Assembly: GCF_002872255.1 (NCBI RefSeq)
Contig: NZ_NIPR01000027.1
Location: 1-32,312 of the forward strand
Reading direction: 5' to 3'
DNA from: Companilactobacillus nuruki
GTDB taxonomy: Bacteria; Bacillota; Bacilli; Lactobacillales; Lactobacillaceae
Length of the DNA stretch: 32,312 nucleotides
This document shows, in pieces, positions 21,480 through 29,350 of this stretch. Numbering within the stretch: the first letter of the stretch is position 1; every line of letters starts with the position of its first letter. The notes beneath the pieces were generated by a model. That model did no database searches, was not told where the DNA came from, and saw only the letters and a list, made by a program, of their open reading frames with translations. Both the position numbers and the translations under genes were made by a program.

Positions 21480-22841
21480 ATGGATAAACCAAATTTAAAA
21501 AAGAATCAAGAAGTAGAATTACAAATTGAAGACCTGTCTTATGAAGGTAAAGGAGTAGCCAAAGTTGATGATTTTACACTCTTTGTGGACAACGCTTTAC
21601 CAGGTGAAACAGTTAAAGCTGTAATAACACGTATCAATAAGAATTTTGGATTTGCTAAGGCATTAGATATTATTAAGGAATCTCAGTATCGTGTTCATGA
21701 TATTGATGCCATTTATGCACAAACAGGAATTGCTCCCTTGAGTCATTTGAAATATGATAAGCAACTTGAATTCAAACATGACCAAGTAGTTACTGATTTA
21801 AGTAAAATGGGGCTTAAGGATGTAACTGTCAATAAAACTTTAGGGATGGAATCACCATTTAATTACCGTAATAAAGCACAGGTCCCTGTTCGCCAAGTGA
21901 ACGGTAAATTAACTACTGGTTTTTATCGTCGTCGCTCGCATGAGCTTGTCCCTATGGAAAACTTTTTAATTCAAGATCCTAAGATTGATGCTGAAATTAT
22001 TCGTGTTCGAGATATTTTACGTAAGTATAACGTACGTGGATATGATGAACAAAATCAAAAGGGACAAATTAAAACAATCATGGTTCGTCGTGCCTACTTT
22101 ACAGGTGAGATGATGGTGGTATTAGTTTCTAGAACTCCTGATATTTCTCACTATAAGGATATTACTAATGAGATATTGGCTAATTCCGAAATTAAATCAC
22201 TTTACCTAAATATTAATTCTAAGAATACTAATGTTATTTTGGGTCAAAAAATGACATTACTTGGTGGTAAGAAGTATATTGATGATAAGATCTTAGGTCA
22301 TACATATCGAATTTCTCCCAGATCATTCTATCAAGTAAATCCAGTTCAAACTCAAAACTTATATCAATTAGCGATTGATGAGGCTGAATTGACCGGTAAT
22401 GAAAAAGTAGTAGATGCTTATTCAGGTATTGGTACTATTGGTTTATCATTAGCAGATAAGGCTAAACACGTCACTGGTATCGAGATTATTGAGGATGCAG
22501 TTAAAGATGCTGATCAAAATGCCAAGTTGAATAACATTACTAACACTGACTTCGTTGTTGGTAAGACAGAAGATGTTCTTGATGAATGGGCCAAGAATGA
22601 TATTTCAGTTGATGTTTTAATGGTCGATCCTCCACGTAAGGGTTTGGCTAATTCTTTGATCGATTCATTGAAGAACATTAGACCAGAAAAAATCGTTTAT
22701 ATTAGCTGTAATCCTGCCACCTTGGCACGTGACTTGTCATTATTGAATGATACATATGAAATTGGGGATGTTACTCCAGTTGATATGTTCCCAATGACTA
22801 ATCATATTGAATGTGTGACTCAACTTAAATTAAAGAAATAG
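21480..22841 (+). CDS. rlmCD: 23S rRNA (uracil-C5)-methyltransferase RlmCD
   Basis: A SAM-dependent enzyme making 5-methyluridine in 23S rRNA; in Gram-positives one RlmCD modifies both sites handled by RlmC and RlmD in E. coli. The 453-residue protein has an N-terminal TRAM domain (about 8-66), SAM motifs around VDAYSGIGTIGLSLA, DPPRKGL, and the catalytic Cys410 in SCNPATLARD. The cysteine cluster that binds iron-sulfur in E. coli RlmD is absent: the region reads YAQTGIAPLSHLKY. AGGTGA precedes the ATG. A small membrane-protein gene follows 13 bases later. Confidence 0.93.
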   Translation: MDKPNLKKNQEVELQIEDLSYEGKGVAKVDDFTLFVDNALPGETVKAVITRINKNFGFAKALDIIKESQYRVHDIDAIYAQTGIAPLSHLKYDKQLEFKHDQVVTDLSKMGLKDVTVNKTLGMESPFNYRNKAQVPVRQVNGKLTTGFYRRRSHELVPMENFLIQDPKIDAEIIRVRDILRKYNVRGYDEQNQKGQIKTIMVRRAYFTGEMMVVLVSRTPDISHYKDITNEILANSEIKSLYLNINSKNTNVILGQKMTLLGGKKYIDDKILGHTYRISPRSFYQVNPVQTQNLYQLAIDEAELTGNEKVVDAYSGIGTIGLSLADKAKHVTGIEIIEDAVKDADQNAKLNNITNTDFVVGKTEDVLDEWAKNDISVDVLMVDPPRKGLANSLIDSLKNIRPEKIVYISCNPATLARDLSLLNDTYEIGDVTPVDMFPMTNHIECVTQLKLKK

Positions 22842-22854
22842 GAAATGATCTAAC

Positions 22855-23046
22855 ATGAATTTAATTCTAGGACTCGGATCTATTCTTCTAGGCATTTGGC
22901 AAATACATGCTTCAAAAAAATATTTTGATAATCTAAAAAAACAAACTGGACCATTATTGTTTTCATTAATAGCCGTAACTGTTAGTTTGATAGTTGCAGC
23001 TTTTCTGTTAATTTATGGTGTAAGTTTATTGGTTAATGTACGTTAA
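22855..23046 (+). CDS. Small two-helix membrane protein of unknown function (63 aa)
   Basis: I do not recognise a family. It has two hydrophobic stretches, about residues 2-16 and 33-60, joined by a short basic loop (SKKYFDNLKK). AGGAAATGAT upstream of the ATG is a weak ribosome binding site. It lies 13 bases after rlmCD and is probably cotranscribed with it. A Gly-rich first helix hints at helix packing. The ORF is short, but its composition and position support a real gene. Confidence 0.65.
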   Translation: MNLILGLGSILLGIWQIHASKKYFDNLKKQTGPLLFSLIAVTVSLIVAAFLLIYGVSLLVNVR

Positions 23047-23097
23047 TAGCAAAAAATGATACGTTCATAAGTGTTTTGTGTTTTGCTCCTTATTTGT

Positions 23098-23112
23098 GAA
23101 ATATAATATTTC
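23098..23112 (+). promoter_or_regulatory. -10 element inside a perfect inverted repeat, XRE gene promoter
   Basis: TATAAT (23102-23107) lies within GAAATA-TAA-TATTTC, a perfect 6-base dyad. A weak TGTTTT lies 17 bases upstream as possible -35. The site is about 25 bases before the XRE start and would suit autorepression. Confidence 0.5.
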
Positions 23113-23137
23113 TATAAGTAAGAATTGAGGGAATATT

Positions 23138-23350
23138 ATGAGTCGTGAAAATTTTTTCTTAGGTGATAATTTGAGATTTTGTCGAAAGCAACGGAATTTA
23201 TCTGAACGAGAAGTTTCTAGACTTTTGCATGTTGATATAACAACTATTTCCAAATATGAACATAATACTAGAACTCCTGATATTTATATGATGATGCGTT
23301 TTGCTGATGTTTATAATGTTAGTTTGGACCAATTAGTTGGTCGCAAATAA
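23138..23350 (+). CDS. Small XRE-family transcriptional regulator (70 aa)
   Basis: A stand-alone Cro/C1-type helix-turn-helix protein. Residues about 9-64 form the five-helix fold: LGDNLRFCRKQRNLSEREVSR, then the recognition region HVDITTISKYEHNTRTPD, then the closing LDQLVGRK. GAGGGA sits a few bases before the ATG. It has no effector or dimerisation domain beyond the HTH. Target genes are unknown; its own promoter carries a palindrome, so autoregulation is plausible. It converges on the two-component operon across a shared terminator. Confidence 0.88.
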   Translation: MSRENFFLGDNLRFCRKQRNLSEREVSRLLHVDITTISKYEHNTRTPDIYMMMRFADVYNVSLDQLVGRK

Positions 23351-23413
23351 GTCTGTTTTCTAGGATAAATAAATGTTGTATGTTTTGTGATTTATGGCTT
23401 GATTGGCCAAAAT

Positions 23414-23457
23414 AAATAGCCTGTATTGATTTTGTAATTAATCAATGCAGGCTATTT
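23414..23457. terminator. Bidirectional terminator between XRE gene and response regulator gene
   Basis: AAATAGCCTG and ATTGATT on the left pair with AATCAAT and CAGGCTATTT on the right, with one G-T pair. Flanks are T-rich on one side and A-rich on the other, between convergent genes. Confidence 0.75.
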
Positions 23458-23463
23458 ATATAC

Positions 23464-24213
23464 TTAATTTTTTTTATTAGAAAATATTTTGGTTAATTCT
23501 TTATTCTTACGAAAAGATACTTCGCAACTGGAACCATCGATAAAAGATAATACTCGGGAATGGCAATCGTAAGTTGTAGAATTTTCCAAATTAACTAAGT
23601 AGCTGCGATTACAACGAAAGAGGTTAGGGTAATCCTTTTCAAATGTATTGAGCGAGCCATTAAACTCCGATAGTTGATTCTTAGTAACAATAAAAATTCT
23701 GCCAGGATTATTTTTCTGAGTATAAAGCATAATAACATCATTCATGGCAATTGAGAAAAAAAGACTACCGATTTTATAATCAAGTATATCTTTGGAAGAA
23801 TGGCTGTACAATTGGAGATTTTTTTGCATCAATTCAATATCGTTAGTGATACTTTGTTTTATTTCCTCAAGACCCTTATCTTTTAGAATATAATCCATTG
23901 GAGCAATTTTTCTTTCTAGCGTTGTTAAGGAAAGTTCATCATGAGTGGTAATAAAAACAATTTGTGCTAATGGAGAATCTTGACGAATCTTTTCAGCAAC
24001 ATTTAACCCTGCCAGTTTGTTATCTTGGATTTCCATATCTAAGAAGTATAGTCCTTGTTTTTGAGGGATGTAATCGGCTGTGAAGTCTTCTACAGTTCCT
24101 GTGATGGATTTTAACTCTAAGTCAGCATCATTGATTAGGATGCCATTTTTGATGAATTCAGCATATTTCTGACGCTGGATACTGTTATCTTCCAATAAAT
24201 AAACTGGAAACAT
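23464..24213 (-). CDS. LytTR response regulator (AgrA/ComE type)
   Basis: A two-component response regulator (249 aa) that should activate transcription after phosphorylation by the kinase encoded just upstream. The receiver domain (about 1-125) keeps Glu8-Asp9, the phosphoacceptor Asp59 (LYFLDMEI), Thr90 and Lys111. The LytTR DNA-binding domain is about 145-245 (FRCNRSYLVNLENS is typical). The ATG abuts the kinase stop (TGAATG) with a perfect AGGAGGTGATTGA site, so expression is coupled. AgrA-like regulators usually serve peptide quorum sensing, but no peptide or exporter gene is present here. Confidence 0.93.
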   Translation of the reverse strand: MFPVYLLEDNSIQRQKYAEFIKNGILINDADLELKSITGTVEDFTADYIPQKQGLYFLDMEIQDNKLAGLNVAEKIRQDSPLAQIVFITTHDELSLTTLERKIAPMDYILKDKGLEEIKQSITNDIELMQKNLQLYSHSSKDILDYKIGSLFFSIAMNDVIMLYTQKNNPGRIFIVTKNQLSEFNGSLNTFEKDYPNLFRCNRSYLVNLENSTTYDCHSRVLSFIDGSSCEVSFRKNKELTKIFSNKKN

Positions 24214-25560
24214 TCAATCACCTCCTACAATAATAAGCGTCATCATCAAGTGGTTATGTATGATTTTAGTCTCTAAATAAAGATTATCAGATTCAGTTAT
24301 TAATTGACGAACGTTGGCCAAACCAAAACCAGAGTGATTTTCTTTAGTAGTATAGCCATTTTTAAAAATTTTTTTAAAATCTAGATCCTGTTTAATAGGA
24401 TTATCAATTGTTATTTCCGTAGTGTTGTTTGATTGAACAATTGCACAAGTGACCTCTTTATCATTTATTGTTTGCACATATTCGAAGGCATTATCCAATA
24501 GGATACCTAATATTCTGACAATTATTAAAGTATCTTGTTTAAAATAGTAGCTGTCTTGAGTTAGTTCCAAATTAAATTCGATTTTTTTACTCTTAGCTAT
24601 AAAAAACTTTTGAATAATCAAACCCCGAATAGTATCACTATTGATAGTATTGATTTGCGAAATATTTCCTTCTGAAATTTTGGATAGTTCAGTTTGTTCT
24701 TTTAAAATGTCTCTATAATAATTTTTTAACTCGACTGAATCGCTTTTATCAACTATTGGTTTCATTGAAAGCATAATATTTTGAAAGTCATGTTTAAATT
24801 TTCTTAGTTCAGTATATTGTTGGTGAACACTGGTCAAATATTCGTTTAACTGTTTATTATAGAGAATTTCCTCTTGAGACTCTTTTTGAATTGCAATTGT
24901 TTGGACAAAGAAAACAAGTTGACGATAAGTAACAATTAAAATAATAGTAAAGAACGATAGAATTATTGCTTGAATTGTAGCCGTAACTGATTGAAAATCA
25001 CTAATCGACAAAATAACCATAAAGGCTAAGAATACACTAAACGAAATACTAAAAACACGTTTTCCAAGATGATATTGTTCAATTTGAATCCAGAGTTTAA
25101 TGGTCTTTTCACGATTTTTTTCCGCAAATAATAAGAATATGGCCAAGTAAATTATATTAATTATCAATGATGTAATTATAAAATTCTGCTGGAGTTCTTC
25201 TAGGATACGTAATTTCCAATCATTGTTAACCATAAAAAATATAATACGTGCGGTGTATGTCCCTAAACTGAATAGAACTGTTTCCACATTAGCGGCCATT
25301 ATTAGCGAGATAGATTTTAGATTATTCAAATGATGATTTTTAGAAAATAACCAATTTACTAAAAGTACGAAACAAATCAAAAATAAAATAAAAATGTCAT
25401 CAAAAAATAATCCAACATAACCAAACGTTACCGAAAGGGTCATGTCGGATATTAAGTGCTTTATATCAAATAATTTTAAAAAGTAGCGGTGTAACTGTAG
25501 TATTGAGAACAATACAAAAAAATTTGCCGCCAGGCTTAATTGCCAATCTACATATACCAT
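24214..25560 (-). CDS. Sensor histidine kinase, AgrC/ComD (HPK10) type
   Basis: A membrane histidine kinase of 448 aa. The N-terminal half (about 8-215) forms six or seven membrane helices with no extracytoplasmic domain, as in peptide- or small-ligand-sensing HPK10 kinases. A coiled segment leads to KFKHDFQN with phospho-acceptor His257. The GHKL ATPase has its N-box around LLDNAFE (Asn357) and G-box HSGFGLANV (about 409-417). No Shine-Dalgarno sequence precedes the ATG, and a promoter is placed so that transcription would begin at the ATG itself. The upstream hydrolase gene ends 45 bases away without a terminator, so read-through from the EIIC-hydrolase pair is also possible. The ligand is unknown. 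Confidence 0.92.
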   Translation of the reverse strand: MVYVDWQLSLAANFFVLFSILQLHRYFLKLFDIKHLISDMTLSVTFGYVGLFFDDIFILFLICFVLLVNWLFSKNHHLNNLKSISLIMAANVETVLFSLGTYTARIIFFMVNNDWKLRILEELQQNFIITSLIINIIYLAIFLLFAEKNREKTIKLWIQIEQYHLGKRVFSISFSVFLAFMVILSISDFQSVTATIQAIILSFFTIILIVTYRQLVFFVQTIAIQKESQEEILYNKQLNEYLTSVHQQYTELRKFKHDFQNIMLSMKPIVDKSDSVELKNYYRDILKEQTELSKISEGNISQINTINSDTIRGLIIQKFFIAKSKKIEFNLELTQDSYYFKQDTLIIVRILGILLDNAFEYVQTINDKEVTCAIVQSNNTTEITIDNPIKQDLDFKKIFKNGYTTKENHSGFGLANVRQLITESDNLYLETKIIHNHLMMTLIIVGGD

Positions 25561-25566
25561 AGGTTC

Positions 25567-25595
25567 ATTGTATTTAAAAAGTTTGGTTTAGACAA
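25567..25595 (-). promoter_or_regulatory. Promoter of the kinase-regulator pair, predicted leaderless
   Basis: On the minus strand TTGTCT (25595-25590), a 17-base spacer and TACAAT (25572-25567) are followed by only 6 bases before the kinase ATG at 25560. The usual start distance puts +1 on the A of that ATG. Confidence 0.6.
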
Positions 25596-25605
25596 GTTTC
25601 TTATT

Positions 25606-26493
25606 CTATGGAGTTGTTGAATTCTTTTTATTAGTTTTACTATCGGCAGGATTACTAATACCATTACCAACAATATATTGATGAAAAATAGTAATGAATT
25701 GGTCACTATCGATCATGTCGGAATGTTGAGCCTTTGAACCTGTTAAAGTGATTAAAGTGTAATGTTTTATATATCCTTCATAGATATATTTGCCAGCGTC
25801 AACACTACCCAAAGGAACAATTCCATCATCTGTATACAATTGAGTACCGGCAATTGAATAGTAAGTTAGGTTTTCTGGAATTTTCTCACGAGCTTTGACC
25901 AGTTCATTTAACATTTGGGTTCGATTAAAAGTATTGTTTTCTTCAAAATTATAAGGTGTTCCGACGGTAAGCATTTGATTAACCGTTATAGTAGAATCAT
26001 CAAAATAATTTTCAAAAAAATATGTCCAAATCAAACCACCATTAGAGTGTCCGAAAGCATTGAAGTTATTGAAACGATAACGTTGTTTTAGTTTATTAAA
26101 GGCAATATTGAACCAAGCAGTCTGTTTTTTTATATTAGAATATCCGTCGTTGTTATTTTCGAAGCCAACTACAATAAAGGGACGATCATCATTGGCACGA
26201 ATACTCCCTGTATAAGTGATTTTATCATTAGTATGAACCGTCATCTTTAGTAAACTGTGATGTTCACCATAACGGCGATTGATTGTTTTAACTAGATCAT
26301 CAAAACGATTGGCAGTTGCACTGCTACCTGGAATCATAATAATTGGCGACATGGGAGAATTGTAACGACCAGCTAAAGTACTGACATTTTTTTTAGTCCA
26401 AATATAGGATGGTATACCTAATAAAATCATTATGACAACAATTGCAATTAGATATTTAAAATTTTTATTTTTTCTTATGGTCCGAGTGCGCAT
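25606..26493 (-). CDS. Membrane-anchored DUF915 alpha/beta hydrolase
   Basis: Alpha/beta hydrolase of the DUF915 family (295 aa); substrates in this family are poorly known, with lipase or esterase activity likely. Residues 1-13 are basic and about 14-31 form a membrane helix, so the catalytic domain probably faces outside. The nucleophile Ser150 lies in GHSNGG, followed by TDDGIVP (acid Asp222/223) and AQHSD (His257), giving a full triad. PIIMIPGSSA (about 50-59) is the oxyanion segment. The start overlaps the EIIC-like stop by one base (TAATG) and has GAAGGTGATC upstream. The tail (about 275-295) is polar and Lys/Asn-rich. Its coupling to an EIIC-like protein and a kinase suggests a job in that sensing pathway (inference). 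Confidence 0.85.
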   Translation of the reverse strand: MRTRTIRKNKNFKYLIAIVVIMILLGIPSYIWTKKNVSTLAGRYNSPMSPIIMIPGSSATANRFDDLVKTINRRYGEHHSLLKMTVHTNDKITYTGSIRANDDRPFIVVGFENNNDGYSNIKKQTAWFNIAFNKLKQRYRFNNFNAFGHSNGGLIWTYFFENYFDDSTITVNQMLTVGTPYNFEENNTFNRTQMLNELVKAREKIPENLTYYSIAGTQLYTDDGIVPLGSVDAGKYIYEGYIKHYTLITLTGSKAQHSDMIDSDQFITIFHQYIVGNGISNPADSKTNKKNSTTP

Positions 26494-27821
26494 TAGTGAT
26501 CACCTTCTTCGAAGCCAAGATTATCTAATAACTTAACTTTGGCTGCCATTTTTACAAATGGTATATAAATATATACGGAGATAATTATTGCTAGGACAGA
26601 GAAGACTAGAGCCTGCCAGCTACCGTTTGTTCCAATAAAGGCGATCAAAGGTCCTGGGGTACCGATAGGTACTGGATAGACGCTTGGCGGCATCAAATGC
26701 AACATAATTGCTAATGCTGCCATTAACATATTAATTACCGGGGCGAGGATAAATGGTATTAAAAAAATAACATTGAACAAAATAGGTATACCGGTCATAA
26801 CGCCGCTACTAATATTAAAGATACTGGGAAACATAGCCCAGCGAGCCACAGTTTGAAAATCCTTATCTTTAGAAATAATTAAAATAGCTATGATTAATCC
26901 CAAAATTGATCCGGTTCCACCAAAAGTGGCAAAAGCGTGGTACAAGGTGGAGCTGGTGAAGGGATTAGGTGCATTCCAGGCAGTATGTTTCTCTAATGCA
27001 TAATTCAAATTGACTGTTGATAAGACATCCATTTTTTCAACTCCTAAAGCGGAGTAAGTTCCAGACCATCCCAAGAATGACATGATTAATGTATAAATGG
27101 AAAAGATCATAGTTCTTCCTAATTGGACCCAATTGTTACTTGTTGTATATTCTGTTGCTAAGGCATTGATAAAGTTACCTGGTGCCTCAGAGTAATAAGT
27201 TATATTTACTAAAGTACTAAAGATGACAGAAATAATTAACGAAAAGATTATTGGTTTAAGCGAAATAAAAGTTCGTTCCAGAATATTTCGAGATGATTTG
27301 TCGTTTGCTAGGTTAGGAGCCGGACGACTCATTTTTTTAAACAGCCATCCAATAAATATTCCTAAAACGATTGCAAAGAGAAGTCCGCGCATACCTAACA
27401 TTTGTGGATGAAATGAGACTAGCTGGATTTTTGAATAGGAGTAATCAATAATTAATAAAGAACTGATACCAGTAATACCAGCTAGTTGATCATCACGTTG
27501 GTAGTATTTAACAGTATATTTGGCCGCCCCAAATACCGCAATTACTGATACCCATCCAAGAGATAAGTTATAGAGATTATTGGCAATATTTTCGATTTGA
27601 CGAAAAATAAAATCACTGCCAATAGTGGGAAAGATATCAGTTAAAAAACCTTCTTTGCCTAGAATCACAGTTTGAATTATTTTGATAAAACTACCAAATA
27701 ATGCGAAGGGAAAAATTAGAAGCAAAGTTTTTTGAATAATTCGATAGATTAATAATTTTTGAATCTTTAAAGTTCCCTTAACTAAATGTTCCTCAAGTTT
27801 ACTGTTGAATTGAACTTTCAT
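26493..27821 (-). CDS. Orphan PTS EIIC-like membrane protein (cellobiose/lactose superfamily), motif-degenerate
   Basis: A 442-residue polytopic protein related to CelB/ChbC EIIC, the membrane channel of sugar phosphotransferase systems. Family features include the NPFTSST ... FGGTGSILGL segment (about 286-309) and LIPFILAPVIN (about 354-364). Two positions differ from my memory of the family: GIHG, with the substrate-binding His, is GWSG (Ser253), and NINEP, with the conserved Glu, is NISSG (Ser339). No EIIA or EIIB is encoded in the window. ATG at 27821 is chosen for the GGGTG site 5 bases upstream; an in-frame GTG at 27833 overlaps that site. It may be a transporter borrowing EIIA/EIIB, a facilitator, or a sensor for the kinase two genes on. 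Confidence 0.75.
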   Translation of the reverse strand: MKVQFNSKLEEHLVKGTLKIQKLLIYRIIQKTLLLIFPFALFGSFIKIIQTVILGKEGFLTDIFPTIGSDFIFRQIENIANNLYNLSLGWVSVIAVFGAAKYTVKYYQRDDQLAGITGISSLLIIDYSYSKIQLVSFHPQMLGMRGLLFAIVLGIFIGWLFKKMSRPAPNLANDKSSRNILERTFISLKPIIFSLIISVIFSTLVNITYYSEAPGNFINALATEYTTSNNWVQLGRTMIFSIYTLIMSFLGWSGTYSALGVEKMDVLSTVNLNYALEKHTAWNAPNPFTSSTLYHAFATFGGTGSILGLIIAILIISKDKDFQTVARWAMFPSIFNISSGVMTGIPILFNVIFLIPFILAPVINMLMAALAIMLHLMPPSVYPVPIGTPGPLIAFIGTNGSWQALVFSVLAIIISVYIYIPFVKMAAKVKLLDNLGFEEGDH

Positions 27822-27874
27822 GAAAACACCCACAATTCATTCATATATTTACTTAAACGAATTATAACTTCCAA

Positions 27875-27908
27875 CAAAAAAAGCCGCCATCAAAGCGACC
27901 TTTTTTTG
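27875..27908 (-). terminator. Terminator of the APC permease gene
   Basis: Read on the minus strand, AAAAAAAGGTCGC pairs with GCGGCTTTTTTT (one bulge and one G-T pair). The loop contains the stop codon of the permease (27892-27890), so coding end and terminator overlap. Confidence 0.75.
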
Positions 27909-29230
27909 TGTACATAATGAATGTAATAAATTGGTAAACCTAAAAGTGTGATGCCGATTCCCATAAATGCTAATCCTGGTTGGCGGAGGAGGGTTGAAAT
28001 AATAATATATGCTCCACCTACTAAAGCAATAATTGGAGGTAGCGGATAAAAACTTATCTTATAAGGACGTTTTAATTCAGGTTCGTTATGTCTTAAAATG
28101 AATACACCAATGAACATCATCATCGAGAAAATCCACATAACGAAAACTAACATATCAGTCAGATAATCAAAACTTCCCATAAAAATCATGACAATAGCAA
28201 TTATTGTTTGGATCAAACCAGCATTGGCTGGCACACGACTGTTTTTAGTTAATTTAGAGAAGAACTTAGAGAAAACAATTTCATCATCTATACCAAGGAC
28301 ATAACTAACTCTGGGACCAGTCATAGTGTAGCCGTTGACAGAACCAAAAACGGATATCAGAATACCAATTGTTACTATTTTTCCACCTATATCACCAAAA
28401 ATCTTGATTGCGGCCTCTGAAGCAGCATTTTGATTTCCAGGGATCAGATGAAAAGGCAACGCCTTTATGAAAACAAAGCTAATTAAAACGTAAATTAAAG
28501 TTATGAAAAATAGACCAACAATAATTGATTTAGCTAGATCCTTTTCTGGTTTTTTCATTTCACCAGCAAGATTTCCAACGTTCATCCAGCCATCAAAAGC
28601 AAACATTGTTGCTAATAATCCGCCACCCATTGAGGACCAAAAATCAGGATGACTGCCAGATGTTATTGGGAAGAGTGATATAGAATGTGTTGATGGTGTA
28701 AAGATACCAACTACGATAATTAAGACTATAGGAATAAGTTTAGCCACTAGAGCAATTGATTGGATTCTACCACCAACTTTTGCTCCAAGTAAGTTAACTA
28801 AGTATAAAAATACTGCTAAAGAAATGGCAATCGGAATTCGCCATATGCTAGGAATATTACAAAGATTCAAAACTTGAGTAGCGAAGATAATTGATAATGC
28901 TGATATTCCAGCGGGATAATAGATAACCGATTGAGCCCAAGCCAGTAAAAAGGCTGGAACCTTTCCATAGATATATTCAATATATTTATAGATACCACCG
29001 GCAACTGGTAAGGCAGATGCTAATTCGGCAACTGTTAACCCAGCGTTGATGGTAATAAATCCGGCTAATAACCAAACAAAGATTGTTAAGCTAGATGAAC
29101 CAGTGGCGGCTGTAACGCTGGAGATTTTGAAGAATACTCCACCACCGATTACCAACCCCATAACTGTTGATAATGCTGGGAAAAAGCCTAAGTCTCTTTT
29201 TAGACTGAATTTATCTGTTTCTTCATTCAT
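27890..29230 (-). CDS. APC superfamily amino acid permease/exchanger (LAT/SteT-like)
   Basis: A twelve-helix amino-acid transporter of 446 aa in the cytoplasmic membrane. The first helix has the unwound substrate-binding segment VIGGGVFFK (about 27-35), the APC counterpart of GSGIF. AELASALPVAGGIYKYIEYIYG (helix 3 region) and the 'FAFDGWMNVGNLAGEMKKPEK' segment before helix 7 are typical of the LAT/SteT branch, which exchanges neutral amino acids such as Ser/Thr. GAGGGGGG about 10 bases before the ATG is the ribosome binding site. It is monocistronic, ended by a terminator, with an inverted repeat 20-46 bases upstream of its start. Substrate is not certain. Confidence 0.88.
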   Translation of the reverse strand: MNEETDKFSLKRDLGFFPALSTVMGLVIGGGVFFKISSVTAATGSSSLTIFVWLLAGFITINAGLTVAELASALPVAGGIYKYIEYIYGKVPAFLLAWAQSVIYYPAGISALSIIFATQVLNLCNIPSIWRIPIAISLAVFLYLVNLLGAKVGGRIQSIALVAKLIPIVLIIVVGIFTPSTHSISLFPITSGSHPDFWSSMGGGLLATMFAFDGWMNVGNLAGEMKKPEKDLAKSIIVGLFFITLIYVLISFVFIKALPFHLIPGNQNAASEAAIKIFGDIGGKIVTIGILISVFGSVNGYTMTGPRVSYVLGIDDEIVFSKFFSKLTKNSRVPANAGLIQTIIAIVMIFMGSFDYLTDMLVFVMWIFSMMMFIGVFILRHNEPELKRPYKISFYPLPPIIALVGGAYIIISTLLRQPGLAFMGIGITLLGLPIYYIHYVHKKRSL

Positions 29231-29249
29231 AAAGAAGTACCCCCCTCAA

Positions 29250-29276
29250 ATGGTATAAAATAAAATTATATACCAT
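29250..29276 (-). promoter_or_regulatory. Inverted-repeat operator upstream of the permease gene
   Basis: ATGGTATA (29250-29257) and TATACCAT (29269-29276) form a perfect 8-base dyad with an 11-base spacer. A minus-strand TATAAT (29270-29265) lies inside it. A further half site, ATGGTA, occurs at 29303-29308. This looks like a repressor site controlling the permease and perhaps the divergent oxidoreductase gene. Confidence 0.55.
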
Positions 29277-29350
29277 AATGATATGATTGAGTTATTCTTT
29301 TTATGGTAATTGCGCTTACATATAAGTAAAATAAAAACAGAGGTGATTTT

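Noticed and set aside
25561-25605. Hidden autoinducer peptide gene (agrD-like) beside the kinase
   Set aside because: The gap is 45 bases with no ORF; the other gaps of the operon are also too short.
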